From contig CAJFQZ010000009.1 of assembly GCA_904419285.1 (NCBI GenBank), positions 1-64,000 of the forward strand: a DNA stretch of 64,000 bases, given 5' to 3'. This stretch comes from Lachnospiraceae bacterium UBA1818 (GTDB lineage Bacteria > Bacillota > Clostridia > Lachnospirales > Lachnospiraceae). The number at the start of each line of letters is the position of its first letter. The first letter of the stretch is position 1. The notes beneath the pieces are model-generated. The model did no database searches, was not told the origin of the DNA, and was given only the letters and a program-made list of their open reading frames with translations. This document shows positions 16,057 through 23,863 of the stretch, one piece after another. The position numbers and the translations under genes are program-made.

Positions 16057-16713
16057 ATGAAAGAATTATTGCAGAGATCATTTCCATTCTGGGATGGGCT
16101 GAGCAGAGAACAGCAGAAAGCGATGGAGCAGGGAATCACGAAGACGTTCTGTGAGAAGAAGACGCGGCTCCATTTCGGCGGCGGGGAGTGCGCCGGCGTG
16201 CAGATCATCGAGAAGGGGCGTGCGAGGATCTTCATCACATCGCCGAATGGCGGGGATATTACTCTTTTCCGTCTGATGGATGGAGATGTGAGCATCCTGA
16301 GCGCCGCATGCATGCTGAACGGCATGGACATTGAACTGGATATGGAGATGGAGACGGACTGTACGGTCTATACGATCCCGAAAAGAGTCTATAAGAAGCT
16401 GTATGATGAGAGCGGCGCGGTGAAAGACTATACGATGGAGATGATTTCAGAGAAGTTTTCGGATATCATGTGGCTGTTCAATCAGTTTGTCTTTTCTAAT
16501 GTGGCATCCCGGCTCGCGGGGACTCTTCTTGAGCACCGCGCCCTGGAAGGAAGCGACGTCCTGCCCGTCACACATGAAGTGCTGGCGCGGGATGCAGGGA
16601 CAGCGAGGGAAGTCGTGTCAAGGCTTCTGAAGCAGTTTCAGGCGGACGGGCTTGTCAGGCTTACCAGAGGAAAGGTCGAGATCATTGATGCGGGCAGACT
16701 TGGAAAAATTTGA
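16057..16713 (+). CDS. Crp/Fnr family transcriptional regulator
   Basis: 218 residues. The N-terminal cyclic-nucleotide-binding-like beta barrel (about 10-130; EKGRARIFI, GDITLFRLMDGDVSIL) is followed by a C-terminal helix-turn-helix (THEVLARDAGTAREVVSRLLKQFQ split at the turn, near 170-192). There is no Fnr-type cysteine cluster at the N-terminus, so oxygen sensing by Fe-S is not indicated. The ATG at 16057 fits the promoter and AAAGGCGGG. A CRP-like palindrome before the nearby trxA gene is a plausible target. Confidence 0.88.
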   Translation: MKELLQRSFPFWDGLSREQQKAMEQGITKTFCEKKTRLHFGGGECAGVQIIEKGRARIFITSPNGGDITLFRLMDGDVSILSAACMLNGMDIELDMEMETDCTVYTIPKRVYKKLYDESGAVKDYTMEMISEKFSDIMWLFNQFVFSNVASRLAGTLLEHRALEGSDVLPVTHEVLARDAGTAREVVSRLLKQFQADGLVRLTRGKVEIIDAGRLGKI

Positions 16714-16812
16714 TCTGCCTGGCAGCGGGGATCCTGCTTCGGGGCAGGAAGAGATAGTAAATGCGCAGGATCTGTACTACAATATCCGCAGAAAATAAGC
16801 GGAGGACAGCAT

Positions 16813-16956
16813 ATGATCAAAGCGGTATTTTTTGATATTGACGGTACACTGCTGCCGCACAGCACGGGGAAAGTTCCATTGAGCACGGAACGGGCGGTGA
16901 GCGCTCTGAGAGAGAAAGGGATCAGCGAAGCTTTGAAATACTATGGAATTTTGTGA
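16813..16956 (+). pseudogene. HAD (Cof-type) hydrolase remnant with internal deletion
   Basis: 47 codons after a good SD (GGAGG). The first ~37 residues are a normal Cof-type HAD N-terminus with the catalytic FDIDGTL (7-13) and ALREKGI. The reading then jumps in frame to SEALKYYGIL and stop, which looks like the usual C-terminal end of these proteins (DGIxxALxxxGI). About 220 residues of the core are missing, so it cannot fold as a phosphatase. It most likely arose by in-frame deletion between two KGI/DGI-like points. Confidence 0.7.
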
Positions 16957-16992
16957 TTTTGTCACAGAAAAAATATGATCTTGTGATATACT
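16952..16992 (+). promoter_or_regulatory. CRP/Fnr-like operator and extended -10 for trxA
   Basis: Palindrome TGTGA-ttttg-TCACA (16952-16966) sits about 40 bases upstream of the start predicted from the extended -10 TGATATACT (16984-16992). There is no good -35, as expected for an activator-dependent (class II) promoter. The half-sites are spaced by 5 bases and not the usual 6, so the match is imperfect. Confidence 0.5.
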
Positions 16993-17036
16993 AAGTACAT
17001 CGAAACAGAAAACTGATTCACAAGGAGGATATAAAT

Positions 17037-17345
17037 ATGGCAGTAGTTAAGTTAACAGCAGAAAATTTTGATCAGGAAGTAATGCAGTCCGACAAGCCGG
17101 TCCTGGTAGATTTCTACGCAGACTGGTGCGGTCCGTGCAAGATGATGGGACCGGTCGTAGAGGAGATTTCCAACGAGGAGCCGGGGATCAAGGTGTGCAA
17201 GATCAATATCGACGAGCAGATCGAGGTGGCGCAGAGATTCGGCGTGATGAGCATTCCGACTTTTATCGCGGTAAAGAACGGAGAGATTGCAGGAAAGCAG
17301 ATCGGCGCCGTGCCGAAGAGCACGCTGCTGGGGCTGGTGAAATAG
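17037..17345 (+). CDS. trxA: Thioredoxin
   Basis: 102 residues, a complete thioredoxin fold with the redox motif WCGPC (C31 and C34) and cis-proline region MSIPT. It reduces protein disulfides in the cytosol with electrons from thioredoxin reductase. CAAGGAGG precedes the ATG at good spacing. It appears to be a single gene under a candidate Crp/Fnr-controlled promoter. Confidence 0.96.
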   Translation: MAVVKLTAENFDQEVMQSDKPVLVDFYADWCGPCKMMGPVVEEISNEEPGIKVCKINIDEQIEVAQRFGVMSIPTFIAVKNGEIAGKQIGAVPKSTLLGLVK

Positions 17346-17435
17346 CAGGATTATGAAATGAAAGAAAAAGAATCGTTGCGATAAAAATAAAAAACTGTCG
17401 GGAAGGGCAGAAATCCGGGAAGTAGAGAAATACGG

Positions 17436-17490
17436 TTGACAGAAAATGACTATTGTAGTAGTATGATTGTGAAAATACTATTGCAATAGT
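17436..17490 (+). promoter_or_regulatory. Promoter with two BlaI-like operators
   Basis: TTGACA (17436-17441), 17 bases, TAGTAT (17459-17464). ACTATTGTAGT (17449-17459) lies between the boxes and the perfect palindrome ACTATTGCAATAGT (17477-17490) lies just downstream. Both share ACTATTG, and they fit autoregulation by the BlaI-type repressor that follows. Confidence 0.7.
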
Positions 17491-17513
17491 CATTTTTAAT
17501 TGGAGGAATGAAT

Positions 17514-17873
17514 ATGGAGATAAAACTGTTTGATTCAGAATTGAAGGTTATGGAAGTCCTCTGGCGGGAGGGTGATCTGACCGCGGGACAGATCGCAGGG
17601 ATCTTGAAGGAAGAGATCGGATGGAACCGGAATACCACATACACGGTGATAAAAAAGTGTATTGAAAAAGGCGCCGTTGAGCGCAGGGAGCCGAAGTTCG
17701 GATGCCATGCGCTGATCTCGAGAGAAGAGGTCCAGGCATATGAGACGGAAGAGCTGATCGACAGGATGTTCGACGGTTCAAAGAAGCAGTTTTTTGCCGC
17801 ATTTCTCTCGGAAGAGCATCTTACTTCCGATGAAATTCAGGAACTGAAAGACATGATAGACAGGATTAAGTGA
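17514..17873 (+). CDS. BlaI/MecI/CopY family repressor
   Basis: 119 residues. The winged-helix N-terminal domain (LFDSELKVMEVLWREG, TAGQIA, WNRNTTYTVIKKC) and the helical dimerisation tail match BlaI/MecI repressors, which leave DNA when cut by a BlaR1-type protease. The ATG at 17514 is chosen over 17508 because GGAGG (17502-17506) would be only one base from the latter. It is followed after 10 bases by the M56 protease gene, and two palindromic operators lie upstream. Confidence 0.9.
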   Translation: MEIKLFDSELKVMEVLWREGDLTAGQIAGILKEEIGWNRNTTYTVIKKCIEKGAVERREPKFGCHALISREEVQAYETEELIDRMFDGSKKQFFAAFLSEEHLTSDEIQELKDMIDRIK

Positions 17874-17883
17874 GGAAATACAT

Positions 17884-19272
17884 ATGCTGCTCAGAATGAG
17901 TTTATCAGGAGGGATCCTGATCATTATGATCGCTGCCGTGCGGCTCTTCGCCGTAAACAGACTGCCGAAGAAGTATTTTATGATGCTGTGGGGCGTTGCC
18001 CTTCTGCGGCTGCTTGTGCCGGCGGAACTGCCGTTTCGCTTTGGAGTCACTATACCTGTAGAGAAGGCTGTTGCGGATAAAATGAAGCTGGTGGCCTTAA
18101 ATCGGGATTTCCTGCAGGAAGCAGCTATCCGGCAGGGGGCGGGACAGGCCGGAGCAGACATTGGGGAAGACATCATGCAGGCACTGCCCTGGCTGTGGGC
18201 GGCCGGGACGCTGGCGCTGTCTGCAGCGCTGATCGTCCTGTATCTGCGCGAGTGCCGCAGGATGAATGAGGCAATCCCTCTTGAGGCGGAACAGGCGTGC
18301 AGGCTCAGGGCAGAGGCGGATATTCCCGGGCGGACGAAGCTTCTTGTATCCGACCGCATTGTTACTCCGCTGGTGTTCGGGATCGTGAATCCGAAGATCA
18401 TCCTCCCGGCATTTCTGACCGCAGATGGCAGCGGACGGCTTAAGTTCGTGCTGGCACACGAGGCGGTGCATGTCAGGAGAGGTGATAATCTGTGGAAGAT
18501 CGTTATGATGGTGGCAGTCTGCATCCACTGGTTCAATCCGCTTGTATGGATCATGTATGTCCTGTTCACACGGGACATGGAGCTGTCCTGTGATGAAAAA
18601 GTGCTTTCCCGCTTCGGCGAGGGAGCGAAGAGAGAATATGCCAGAGCCCTGGTCGGTCTGGCGGAGAAACAGTATCGGTTTTCGCTTTTCGCCCAGGGAT
18701 TCGGGAAAAGCGCCATTAAAGAAAGGATCGAGGCAATTATGAAATTTAAAAAAGCAACTGCGCTCAGCGCGGCGTGTGCTGTACTCCTTCTGGGAACGGC
18801 GATCACAGTGTTCGCGCAGAACGATCAGCGCGAAATCAGCATCAATGACAATGATATTGCCGCAGTTCAGAGAGAGACCGGCACAGTCGGAGACGATATC
18901 GCAGAGAAAGAAGGACCAGTGGAGGAAAATGCAGAAGAGAACACAGCGGTCGACATAAATTCCATCAGCAGTCTTGTGAATTCAGAAGAATTTTCTGAGT
19001 ATGAGAAATACGGAGTGTCCTATGACAGCGAGACAGGAGATCTGATGTATAACGGAGAGCCTGTAAGTTTCCTGTATGTAATGGGGGAAACAGAAGGAGA
19101 AATAGAGATGTGTATCAGCCTGCCTTCTGACATGGAAGACGAGTCGGGTGAGACAAAAGGCATCTGTGTCTCCAAGGATGCTGACGGAATGATCACCGGG
19201 ATCACCGGGATCGAGGGACCTTCTGTGACGATCGAGGACGGAGAGGTAAGAACGGAAATGCAGTTTGACTGA
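17884..19272 (+). CDS. BlaR1-like M56 family metallopeptidase
   Basis: 462 residues. Membrane helices at about 8-25, 33-48 and 100-121 precede the zinc protease motif HEAVH (192-196) with MELSCDE further on as the third ligand region. Another helix follows at about 297-313 (SAACAVLLLGTAITVFA). The C-terminal ~150 residues are acidic and show no penicillin-binding sensor motifs (no SxxK or KTG as in BlaR1). The pair with a BlaI repressor suggests signal-induced cleavage of the repressor, with a signal other than a directly bound beta-lactam. Terminator follows. Confidence 0.85.
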   Translation: MLLRMSLSGGILIIMIAAVRLFAVNRLPKKYFMMLWGVALLRLLVPAELPFRFGVTIPVEKAVADKMKLVALNRDFLQEAAIRQGAGQAGADIGEDIMQALPWLWAAGTLALSAALIVLYLRECRRMNEAIPLEAEQACRLRAEADIPGRTKLLVSDRIVTPLVFGIVNPKIILPAFLTADGSGRLKFVLAHEAVHVRRGDNLWKIVMMVAVCIHWFNPLVWIMYVLFTRDMELSCDEKVLSRFGEGAKREYARALVGLAEKQYRFSLFAQGFGKSAIKERIEAIMKFKKATALSAACAVLLLGTAITVFAQNDQREISINDNDIAAVQRETGTVGDDIAEKEGPVEENAEENTAVDINSISSLVNSEEFSEYEKYGVSYDSETGDLMYNGEPVSFLYVMGETEGEIEMCISLPSDMEDESGETKGICVSKDADGMITGITGIEGPSVTIEDGEVRTEMQFD

Positions 19273-19325
19273 ACAGACTGACAAAATGGCTGTTCTGTGG
19301 TGAGCAGGACAGCAGAAGCGCTGTA

Positions 19326-19377
19326 CCGCGCGCATATGTGAGAGAATCTGGCATATGCGCGCGGATTTTCTGTTTTC
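19326..19377 (+). terminator. Intrinsic terminator after the BlaI/M56 pair
   Basis: Perfect 13-bp stem CCGCGCGCATATG (19326-19338) / CATATGCGCGCGG (19352-19364), then ATTTTCTGTTTTC. The remaining gap to 19616 is AT-rich and no clear promoter was identified in it. Confidence 0.88.
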
Positions 19378-19616
19378 AGGGGCTGTTATTACATGCATCT
19401 GCCTGTACTATTGTTACATACGCCAGACCTGTTTTAGAATCACAGAATTTTTTCGAAGGTCCCGCAGTCACTCAGAAAAAATGAATTATAGGAATTTGCT
19501 ATTTGTTTTATCATAAAAATCAATACCTCATCCGGTGTTTTTTGATTGTGCGGGAAATGGAAAAATGATACGGTTATATCAGTGTTGACAGTCTGAAGAT
19601 ACAGGAGATGAAGACA

Positions 19617-20393
19617 ATGAATTATGTAGGGATCGACATCGGTTCAACAGCTGCCAAGGTGGTGACCCGGGGGGACGTGAATCTGGAGTTTGTCCTTCCC
19701 ACGGGATGGAGCAGCAAAGAGACGGCAGGCATTATCCGGGAGAGACTGCTCCTGGAGGGGATCGACGTTCTTGACGACGGAACGCAGACCGTGGCAACCG
19801 GATATGGAAGAGTAGCTGTGGATTATGCGGATCATGTGATCACGGAGATCACCTGCCATGCCAGAGGCGGCAGGGAGATCGGAAGCGGGGACTGCGCCGT
19901 GATCGATGTGGGCGGACAGGATACAAAGGTAATCCTGATCAGTCAGGGCATGGTGCAGGATTTTCTTATGAATGACAAGTGTTCCGCAGGGACGGGAAAG
20001 TTCCTTGAGATCATGGCAAACCGGCTCGGCGTAAGTCTGTCCGAGCTGTTCGATCTGGCGGATACGGGAGAGGCGCTCCCAATCAGCTCGCTGTGCACAG
20101 TGTTTGCCGAGTCAGAGGTGATCAACTATATCGGAGAAGGAAGGAGACGGGAAGACATCGCGGCAGGCGTGGTGGATTCTGTCGCGGCGAAGGTGGCGCA
20201 GCTAGCACTTCGAAAGGAACTTCCGGAACAGGTCATACTGACCGGAGGGCTCAGCGGCAGCGGATACTTTGCCCGCATCCTTTCAGAGAAGATCGAAAGG
20301 AAGGTAGAATCGGAGGACTGCGGCAGATATGCAGGGGCGCTGGGCGCGGCACTGCTGGCAGAAGAGAAGTTTAAACGCAGAGGAGGAAAATGA
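19617..20393 (+). CDS. 2-hydroxyacyl-CoA dehydratase-type activase (HgdC/YjiL-like)
   Basis: 258 residues, ASKHA-fold ATPase of the BcrA/BadF/HgdC family. GIDIGSTAAK (5-14) and VIDVGGQDTK (95-104) bind ATP. C122 (DKCSAGTGKF) and C160 (SLCTVFAESE) are the two cysteines that ligate the [4Fe-4S] cluster shared by the dimer. Such proteins push single electrons at low potential into a partner enzyme. The ATG at 19617 is preferred because AGGAG abuts the ATG at 19608. The partner gene begins one base after its stop. Confidence 0.92.
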   Translation: MNYVGIDIGSTAAKVVTRGDVNLEFVLPTGWSSKETAGIIRERLLLEGIDVLDDGTQTVATGYGRVAVDYADHVITEITCHARGGREIGSGDCAVIDVGGQDTKVILISQGMVQDFLMNDKCSAGTGKFLEIMANRLGVSLSELFDLADTGEALPISSLCTVFAESEVINYIGEGRRREDIAAGVVDSVAAKVAQLALRKELPEQVILTGGLSGSGYFARILSEKIERKVESEDCGRYAGALGAALLAEEKFKRRGGK

Positions 20394-20394
20394 A

Positions 20395-21546
20395 GTGGAG
20401 CTGATCAAAGATTTACCGGAGGTATTTGAAGAATTTGCAGAGCAGAGGAAGAATTCATTCCTCGGAGTAAAGAAGCTGAAGGAGCAGGGCGTGCCGGTCG
20501 TGGGCGCCTACTGTACATATTTCCCGCAGGAAATTGCGATGGCGATGGGCGCGGCGACGGTCGGGCTGTGCTCTACGTCGGATGAGACCATCCCGGACGC
20601 GGAGAGGGATCTGCCGAAAAACTTATGTCCGCTGATCAAGTCCAGCTACGGATTTGCCAAGACGGATAAATGTCCGTTTTTCTATTTCTCGGACGTAGTT
20701 GTCGGTGAGACGACCTGCGACGGAAAGAAAAAGATGTATGAGTATATGTCAGAGTTCAAGGATGTATTTCTTATGGAACTGCCCAACACCCAGGGGGAAG
20801 AGGCGCTGAAGCTCTGGAAGAGCGAGATCATCCGCTTTAAGGAATACCTGGAGAAGAAGTTCGACGTGACGATCACAGAGGATGACATCCGGGAAGCGAT
20901 CAAGGTAAACAACGCGGGCAGGAGATCCCTGAAGAAGCTCTATGAAGTGATGCAGAATGATCCGGTGCCGATCAGCGGCCATGATCTGTTCAAGGTACTG
21001 TACGGAAGCACATTCAAGTTCGATCGGAAAGCGATACCGGCGGAAGTGGACGCCCTGGTCGAGAAGATCAACCAGGAATATGCGGAAGGAAAGATGCTGG
21101 AGAAGATGCCCCGTATCCTGCTGACAGGATGTCCCGTGGGCGGCGCCACGGAAAAGATCATCCAGGCTATTGAGAGCAACGGCGCGGTGGTCGTGACCTA
21201 TGAGAACTGCACGGGCGCAAAGTCTATCGACAAGCTGGTGGATGAGGACGCGGAGGACGTATATGATGCGCTTGCAAGGCGCTATCTGAACATCGGATGT
21301 TCCGTCATGACGCCGAATCCGAACCGTCTTGAACTTCTGGGTCGCCTGATCGATGAGTATCAGGTGGACGGTGTGGTGGAGATGACGCTGCAGGCCTGTC
21401 ATACATATAATATTGAGTCTTACGGCATCCGCAGATTTGTGAATCAGGAGAAGGGGATTCCGTATATCAGCATAGAGACTGATTATTCACAGGCGGATAT
21501 CGGACAGCTGAATACAAGGATCGCGGCATTTATCGAGATGCTGTGA
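20395..21546 (+). CDS. 2-hydroxyacyl-CoA dehydratase D-like / double-cubane cluster protein (YjiM-like)
   Basis: 383 residues, GTG start eight bases after AGGAGG. It matches the HgdB/FldC-like family. Cysteines in VGAYCTYFP, GLCSTSDE, NLCPLIKSSYG, DKCPFF, TTCDGKKK, LTGCPVGG, ENCTG and LQACHTY are in the positions expected for an Fe-S enzyme. The single-subunit form paired with one activase resembles the YjiM/YjiL double-cubane [8Fe-9S-type] systems, whose physiological substrate is unknown, more than the two-subunit acyl-CoA dehydratases. No CoA-transferase or acyl-CoA dehydrogenase gene lies nearby. Confidence 0.88.
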   Translation: MELIKDLPEVFEEFAEQRKNSFLGVKKLKEQGVPVVGAYCTYFPQEIAMAMGAATVGLCSTSDETIPDAERDLPKNLCPLIKSSYGFAKTDKCPFFYFSDVVVGETTCDGKKKMYEYMSEFKDVFLMELPNTQGEEALKLWKSEIIRFKEYLEKKFDVTITEDDIREAIKVNNAGRRSLKKLYEVMQNDPVPISGHDLFKVLYGSTFKFDRKAIPAEVDALVEKINQEYAEGKMLEKMPRILLTGCPVGGATEKIIQAIESNGAVVVTYENCTGAKSIDKLVDEDAEDVYDALARRYLNIGCSVMTPNPNRLELLGRLIDEYQVDGVVEMTLQACHTYNIESYGIRRFVNQEKGIPYISIETDYSQADIGQLNTRIAAFIEML

Positions 21547-21680
21547 TGCTGTGGAAGACAATCCTCAGAAGCAGTAGTTTGCGAGAAAGATATTCGTTTA
21601 CAAGAAAAGAAATTTGTGAGAAAAGTAGTCCGCAGAGGAAGCGGTCTGCAGGGAAAATGATTCTCATGAGGAAAAGGAAA

Positions 21681-21714
21681 GGGCAGGCAGCCGAAGAAGA
21701 CCGGCTGCCTGCCC
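21681..21714 (-). terminator. Intrinsic terminator, probably for the ABC-F transcript
   Basis: Perfect 13-bp stem GGGCAGGCAGCCG (21681-21693) / CGGCTGCCTGCCC (21702-21714). On the - strand it is followed by TTTCCTTTTCC, while the + side has no T-run. It may also stop the + transcript of the dehydratase pair weakly. Confidence 0.75.
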
Positions 21715-21736
21715 TGCTGTCTGTCCGTCAGACGTG

Positions 21737-21832
21737 CTATTTTTCCCTCGGATACTTGATACATGCCGGAATGACAAGAAACGTCATTACCACATTCAGC
21801 AGTCCGCCAAGATACCCCAGGATCAGCATCAT
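21737..21832 (-). CDS. Possible 31-residue membrane peptide after the ABC-F gene
   Basis: Starts MMLILGYLGGLLNVV and ends CIKYPREK, with one hydrophobic helix and a basic tail. It begins about 24 bases after the ABC-F stop with GCAGGAAG just upstream and ends before the terminator. It could be a small membrane protein or the remnant of a transporter C-terminus. No family is recognised. Confidence 0.4.
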   Translation of the reverse strand: MMLILGYLGGLLNVVMTFLVIPACIKYPREK

Positions 21833-21856
21833 ACTTCCTGCAGCTCTTTTGCAGGA

Positions 21857-23338
21857 TCAAAGTTCAACGATCCTTGTCGCGATCTTCTCGCGGAACGCCC
21901 GGTCGTGCTCGATAAAGAGCATTGCGGGCTGAAAGGTGAGCAGCAGATCCTCGAGCTGCATCCGGGAGAAGATATCGATAAAGTTCAGCGGCTCATCCCA
22001 GAGAAAGAGGTGAGCAGGCTCGCACAAAGATTTTGCCAGGAGTACTTTTTTCTTCTGCCCTTCGCTGTAGTCCTCGATCCGCTTTTCAAACTGCGCACGC
22101 TCCAGTCCGAGTTTCCGCAGGACAGTGAAGAGCAGCGGCTCGCTGATGCCGTATTTGACAGCAAGTTCTGAGAGGGTGCCGCTCAGATAAGAGGTGTCCT
22201 GGGAGATGTAGGAGATGACAAGACCGCCTGCGGTCCAGACCTGCCCGGTGTGCGGGATATCTTCTCCAAGGATCAGCTTCATCAGGCTCGTCTTGCCGCA
22301 GCCGTTCTTTCCGGACAGGGCGATGCGGTCGCCCTGGCAGATCTCCAGACTGAAGTGTTCCATCAGGGGCGAAGAATCTCCGTATCTGATCGCGATATCA
22401 TCCAGCGAGATCAGACGCCGGCTGTGATGCTCCAGCACGTTGAGCTTTAAGCTGTCCAGCGTCTCTATGTCTTTGAGCAGCCCTTCCTTTTCACGGACGG
22501 CGGCTTCTTTCCTGTTTTCAAGAGATTTTGCGCGTTTCATCATCTTTGCGGCCTGGTGTCCGATATGGCCACGGTCCGGTCTGAGCCCAGCGATGCGTGA
22601 ACCGGTCTTTGTCGCTTCAACTTTATCTGACCAGCGCGCCGCCTGCCGGGCGGCCTCTTTTAACTTGCGGATATCTTTTTTCAGGTGTTCGTTCTGCCGT
22701 ATTTCCATGCTGTCCCGGGCAGTTTTGTCTGCATACCAGGAAGAGAAATTTCCTTTCCGCACTTCGATGGTCTGCCTGTTCAGCACAAGCACGTGGTCCA
22801 CGCAGCGGTCGAGAAAGTCTCTGTCGTGGGATACAAGGATGAAGCCTTTTTTACAGGAAAGGTAATCCGCGACTTTGTCTCTTGCAGGACCGTCCAGATG
22901 GTTCGTCGGCTCGTCGATCAGGAGAAAAGCATGTTCCTTAAGAAACAGAGCGGCGAGAAGTGATTTCGTCTGTTCGCCGAAGCTTAAGGTGGAGAAGGGG
23001 CGGTACAGGATCTCTGCATCTGTATCCAGCAGACTCAGTTCCCGGATCAGTTCCCACTGTTCCATGACAGGATTGATCTCTTCCAGGATCTCCAGCGTCA
23101 TCCGCGAGCGGTCCTTTACCGGAAACGGAAAATACTCGAACTCTGCAGACGATGTGATGGAACCGCTGTATCCATAAGCGCCAGTGAGCAGCTTCAGAAA
23201 GGTCGTTTTTCCTTTGCCGTTCCTTCCGATGAATCCAAGTTTCCAGTCAGTATCGATCTGGAAAGAGACATTTTCAAAGACAGGATCAAAGCTCCCGTCG
23301 TAAGTAAAGCTCAGATTGTTTATCTGTATGATTGACAT
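21857..23338 (-). CDS. ABC-F ribosomal protection protein, Lsa/CplR-like
   Basis: 493 residues with two ABC ATPase domains and no membrane part. Walker A motifs are GRNGKGKTT (first) and GKNGCGKTS (second), with signature-like TLSFGEQTK and EGQKKK, and Walker B LIDEPTNHLD and LWDEPLN. The spacing and sequence are closest to the Lsa/CplR group, which displaces lincosamides, pleuromutilins and streptogramin A from the ribosome. The start at 23338 is chosen because GGAGGG lies seven bases before it. A long leader with a short ORF and a terminator precedes it, as is common for drug-induced ABC-F genes. The drug spectrum is not known. Confidence 0.88.
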   Translation of the reverse strand: MSIIQINNLSFTYDGSFDPVFENVSFQIDTDWKLGFIGRNGKGKTTFLKLLTGAYGYSGSITSSAEFEYFPFPVKDRSRMTLEILEEINPVMEQWELIRELSLLDTDAEILYRPFSTLSFGEQTKSLLAALFLKEHAFLLIDEPTNHLDGPARDKVADYLSCKKGFILVSHDRDFLDRCVDHVLVLNRQTIEVRKGNFSSWYADKTARDSMEIRQNEHLKKDIRKLKEAARQAARWSDKVEATKTGSRIAGLRPDRGHIGHQAAKMMKRAKSLENRKEAAVREKEGLLKDIETLDSLKLNVLEHHSRRLISLDDIAIRYGDSSPLMEHFSLEICQGDRIALSGKNGCGKTSLMKLILGEDIPHTGQVWTAGGLVISYISQDTSYLSGTLSELAVKYGISEPLLFTVLRKLGLERAQFEKRIEDYSEGQKKKVLLAKSLCEPAHLFLWDEPLNFIDIFSRMQLEDLLLTFQPAMLFIEHDRAFREKIATRIVEL

Positions 23339-23424
23339 GACAGATCCCTCCATTCTGTAAGTTCGTTTGATATGTGTAAAAGGGGCGGCAGTTCCGTCGG
23401 AATCCTGTCCCGGCACAACTTCCG

Positions 23425-23462
23425 CAAAAGAAAGAACCGCAGAAAAGTTATCTCTGCGGTTC
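23425..23462 (-). terminator. Attenuator-like terminator in the ABC-F leader
   Basis: Perfect 10-bp stem GAACCGCAGA / TCTGCGGTTC (23434-23443 with 23453-23462). On the - strand it is followed by TTTCTTTTG. It lies about 90 bases before the ABC-F start and inside the leader, so it would stop transcription before the gene unless an alternative fold forms. GGGGCGG (near 23481) can pair with CCGCCCC (near 23383) as part of a competing structure. Confidence 0.7.
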
Positions 23463-23651
23463 TCTCATATACACACTGGGACCGCCCCCTGAAATCGGAA
23501 GGCAGTACCGGTCTATTCCCATGGAGAAGAATCAAGATGAAAACTTTCCTGCGAAGGCATAGCAGAAGAACAGGTCAAAGTTTCTCTGACCATTCGGCGT
23601 CCGTGCGGATAAGCCCGCCGGAAAGCAGTGTCCTGTTATGCCGCTGTGTGT

Positions 23652-23672
23652 TTAGCAGGAAATAATAATCAT
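23652..23672 (-). CDS. Candidate leader peptide of the ABC-F gene (MIIISC)
   Basis: A six-codon ORF ATG-ATT-ATT-ATT-TCC-TGC-TAA, preceded by CGGAG eight bases upstream, within the leader between promoter and attenuator. Leader peptides of this size sense drug-stalled ribosomes upstream of several ABC-F and erm genes. Too short to prove by sequence alone. Confidence 0.4.
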   Translation of the reverse strand: MIIISC

Positions 23673-23719
23673 CTTTTCAACTCCGATCTTACGGGGAAGG
23701 ATCCCTTTATTCTGCTGAC

Positions 23720-23748
23720 AGGATAGCAGAATCCGGCTCCAAAGTCAA
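23720..23748 (-). promoter_or_regulatory. Predicted promoter of the ABC-F gene
   Basis: On the - strand TTGACT (23748-23743), 17 bases, TATCCT (23725-23720), with TGC before the -10 (extended). It predicts a ~370-nt leader before the ABC-F start. Confidence 0.75.
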
Positions 23749-23799
23749 ACGGATTTAAAAATTCAAATACAGCAATTCAAAAAGGATGTCTGCGCATCA

Positions 23800-23828
23800 T
23801 TGTATTTCCCAAGAACAGAAGGTATAAT
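23800..23828 (+). promoter_or_regulatory. Predicted promoter of the sulfatase gene
   Basis: TTGTAT (23800-23805), 17 bases, consensus TATAAT (23823-23828); it diverges from the ABC-F promoter. Confidence 0.78.
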
Positions 23829-23863
23829 TTACTGGCAGAAAGAAGAGAAGGAGGTGCGCGGTT

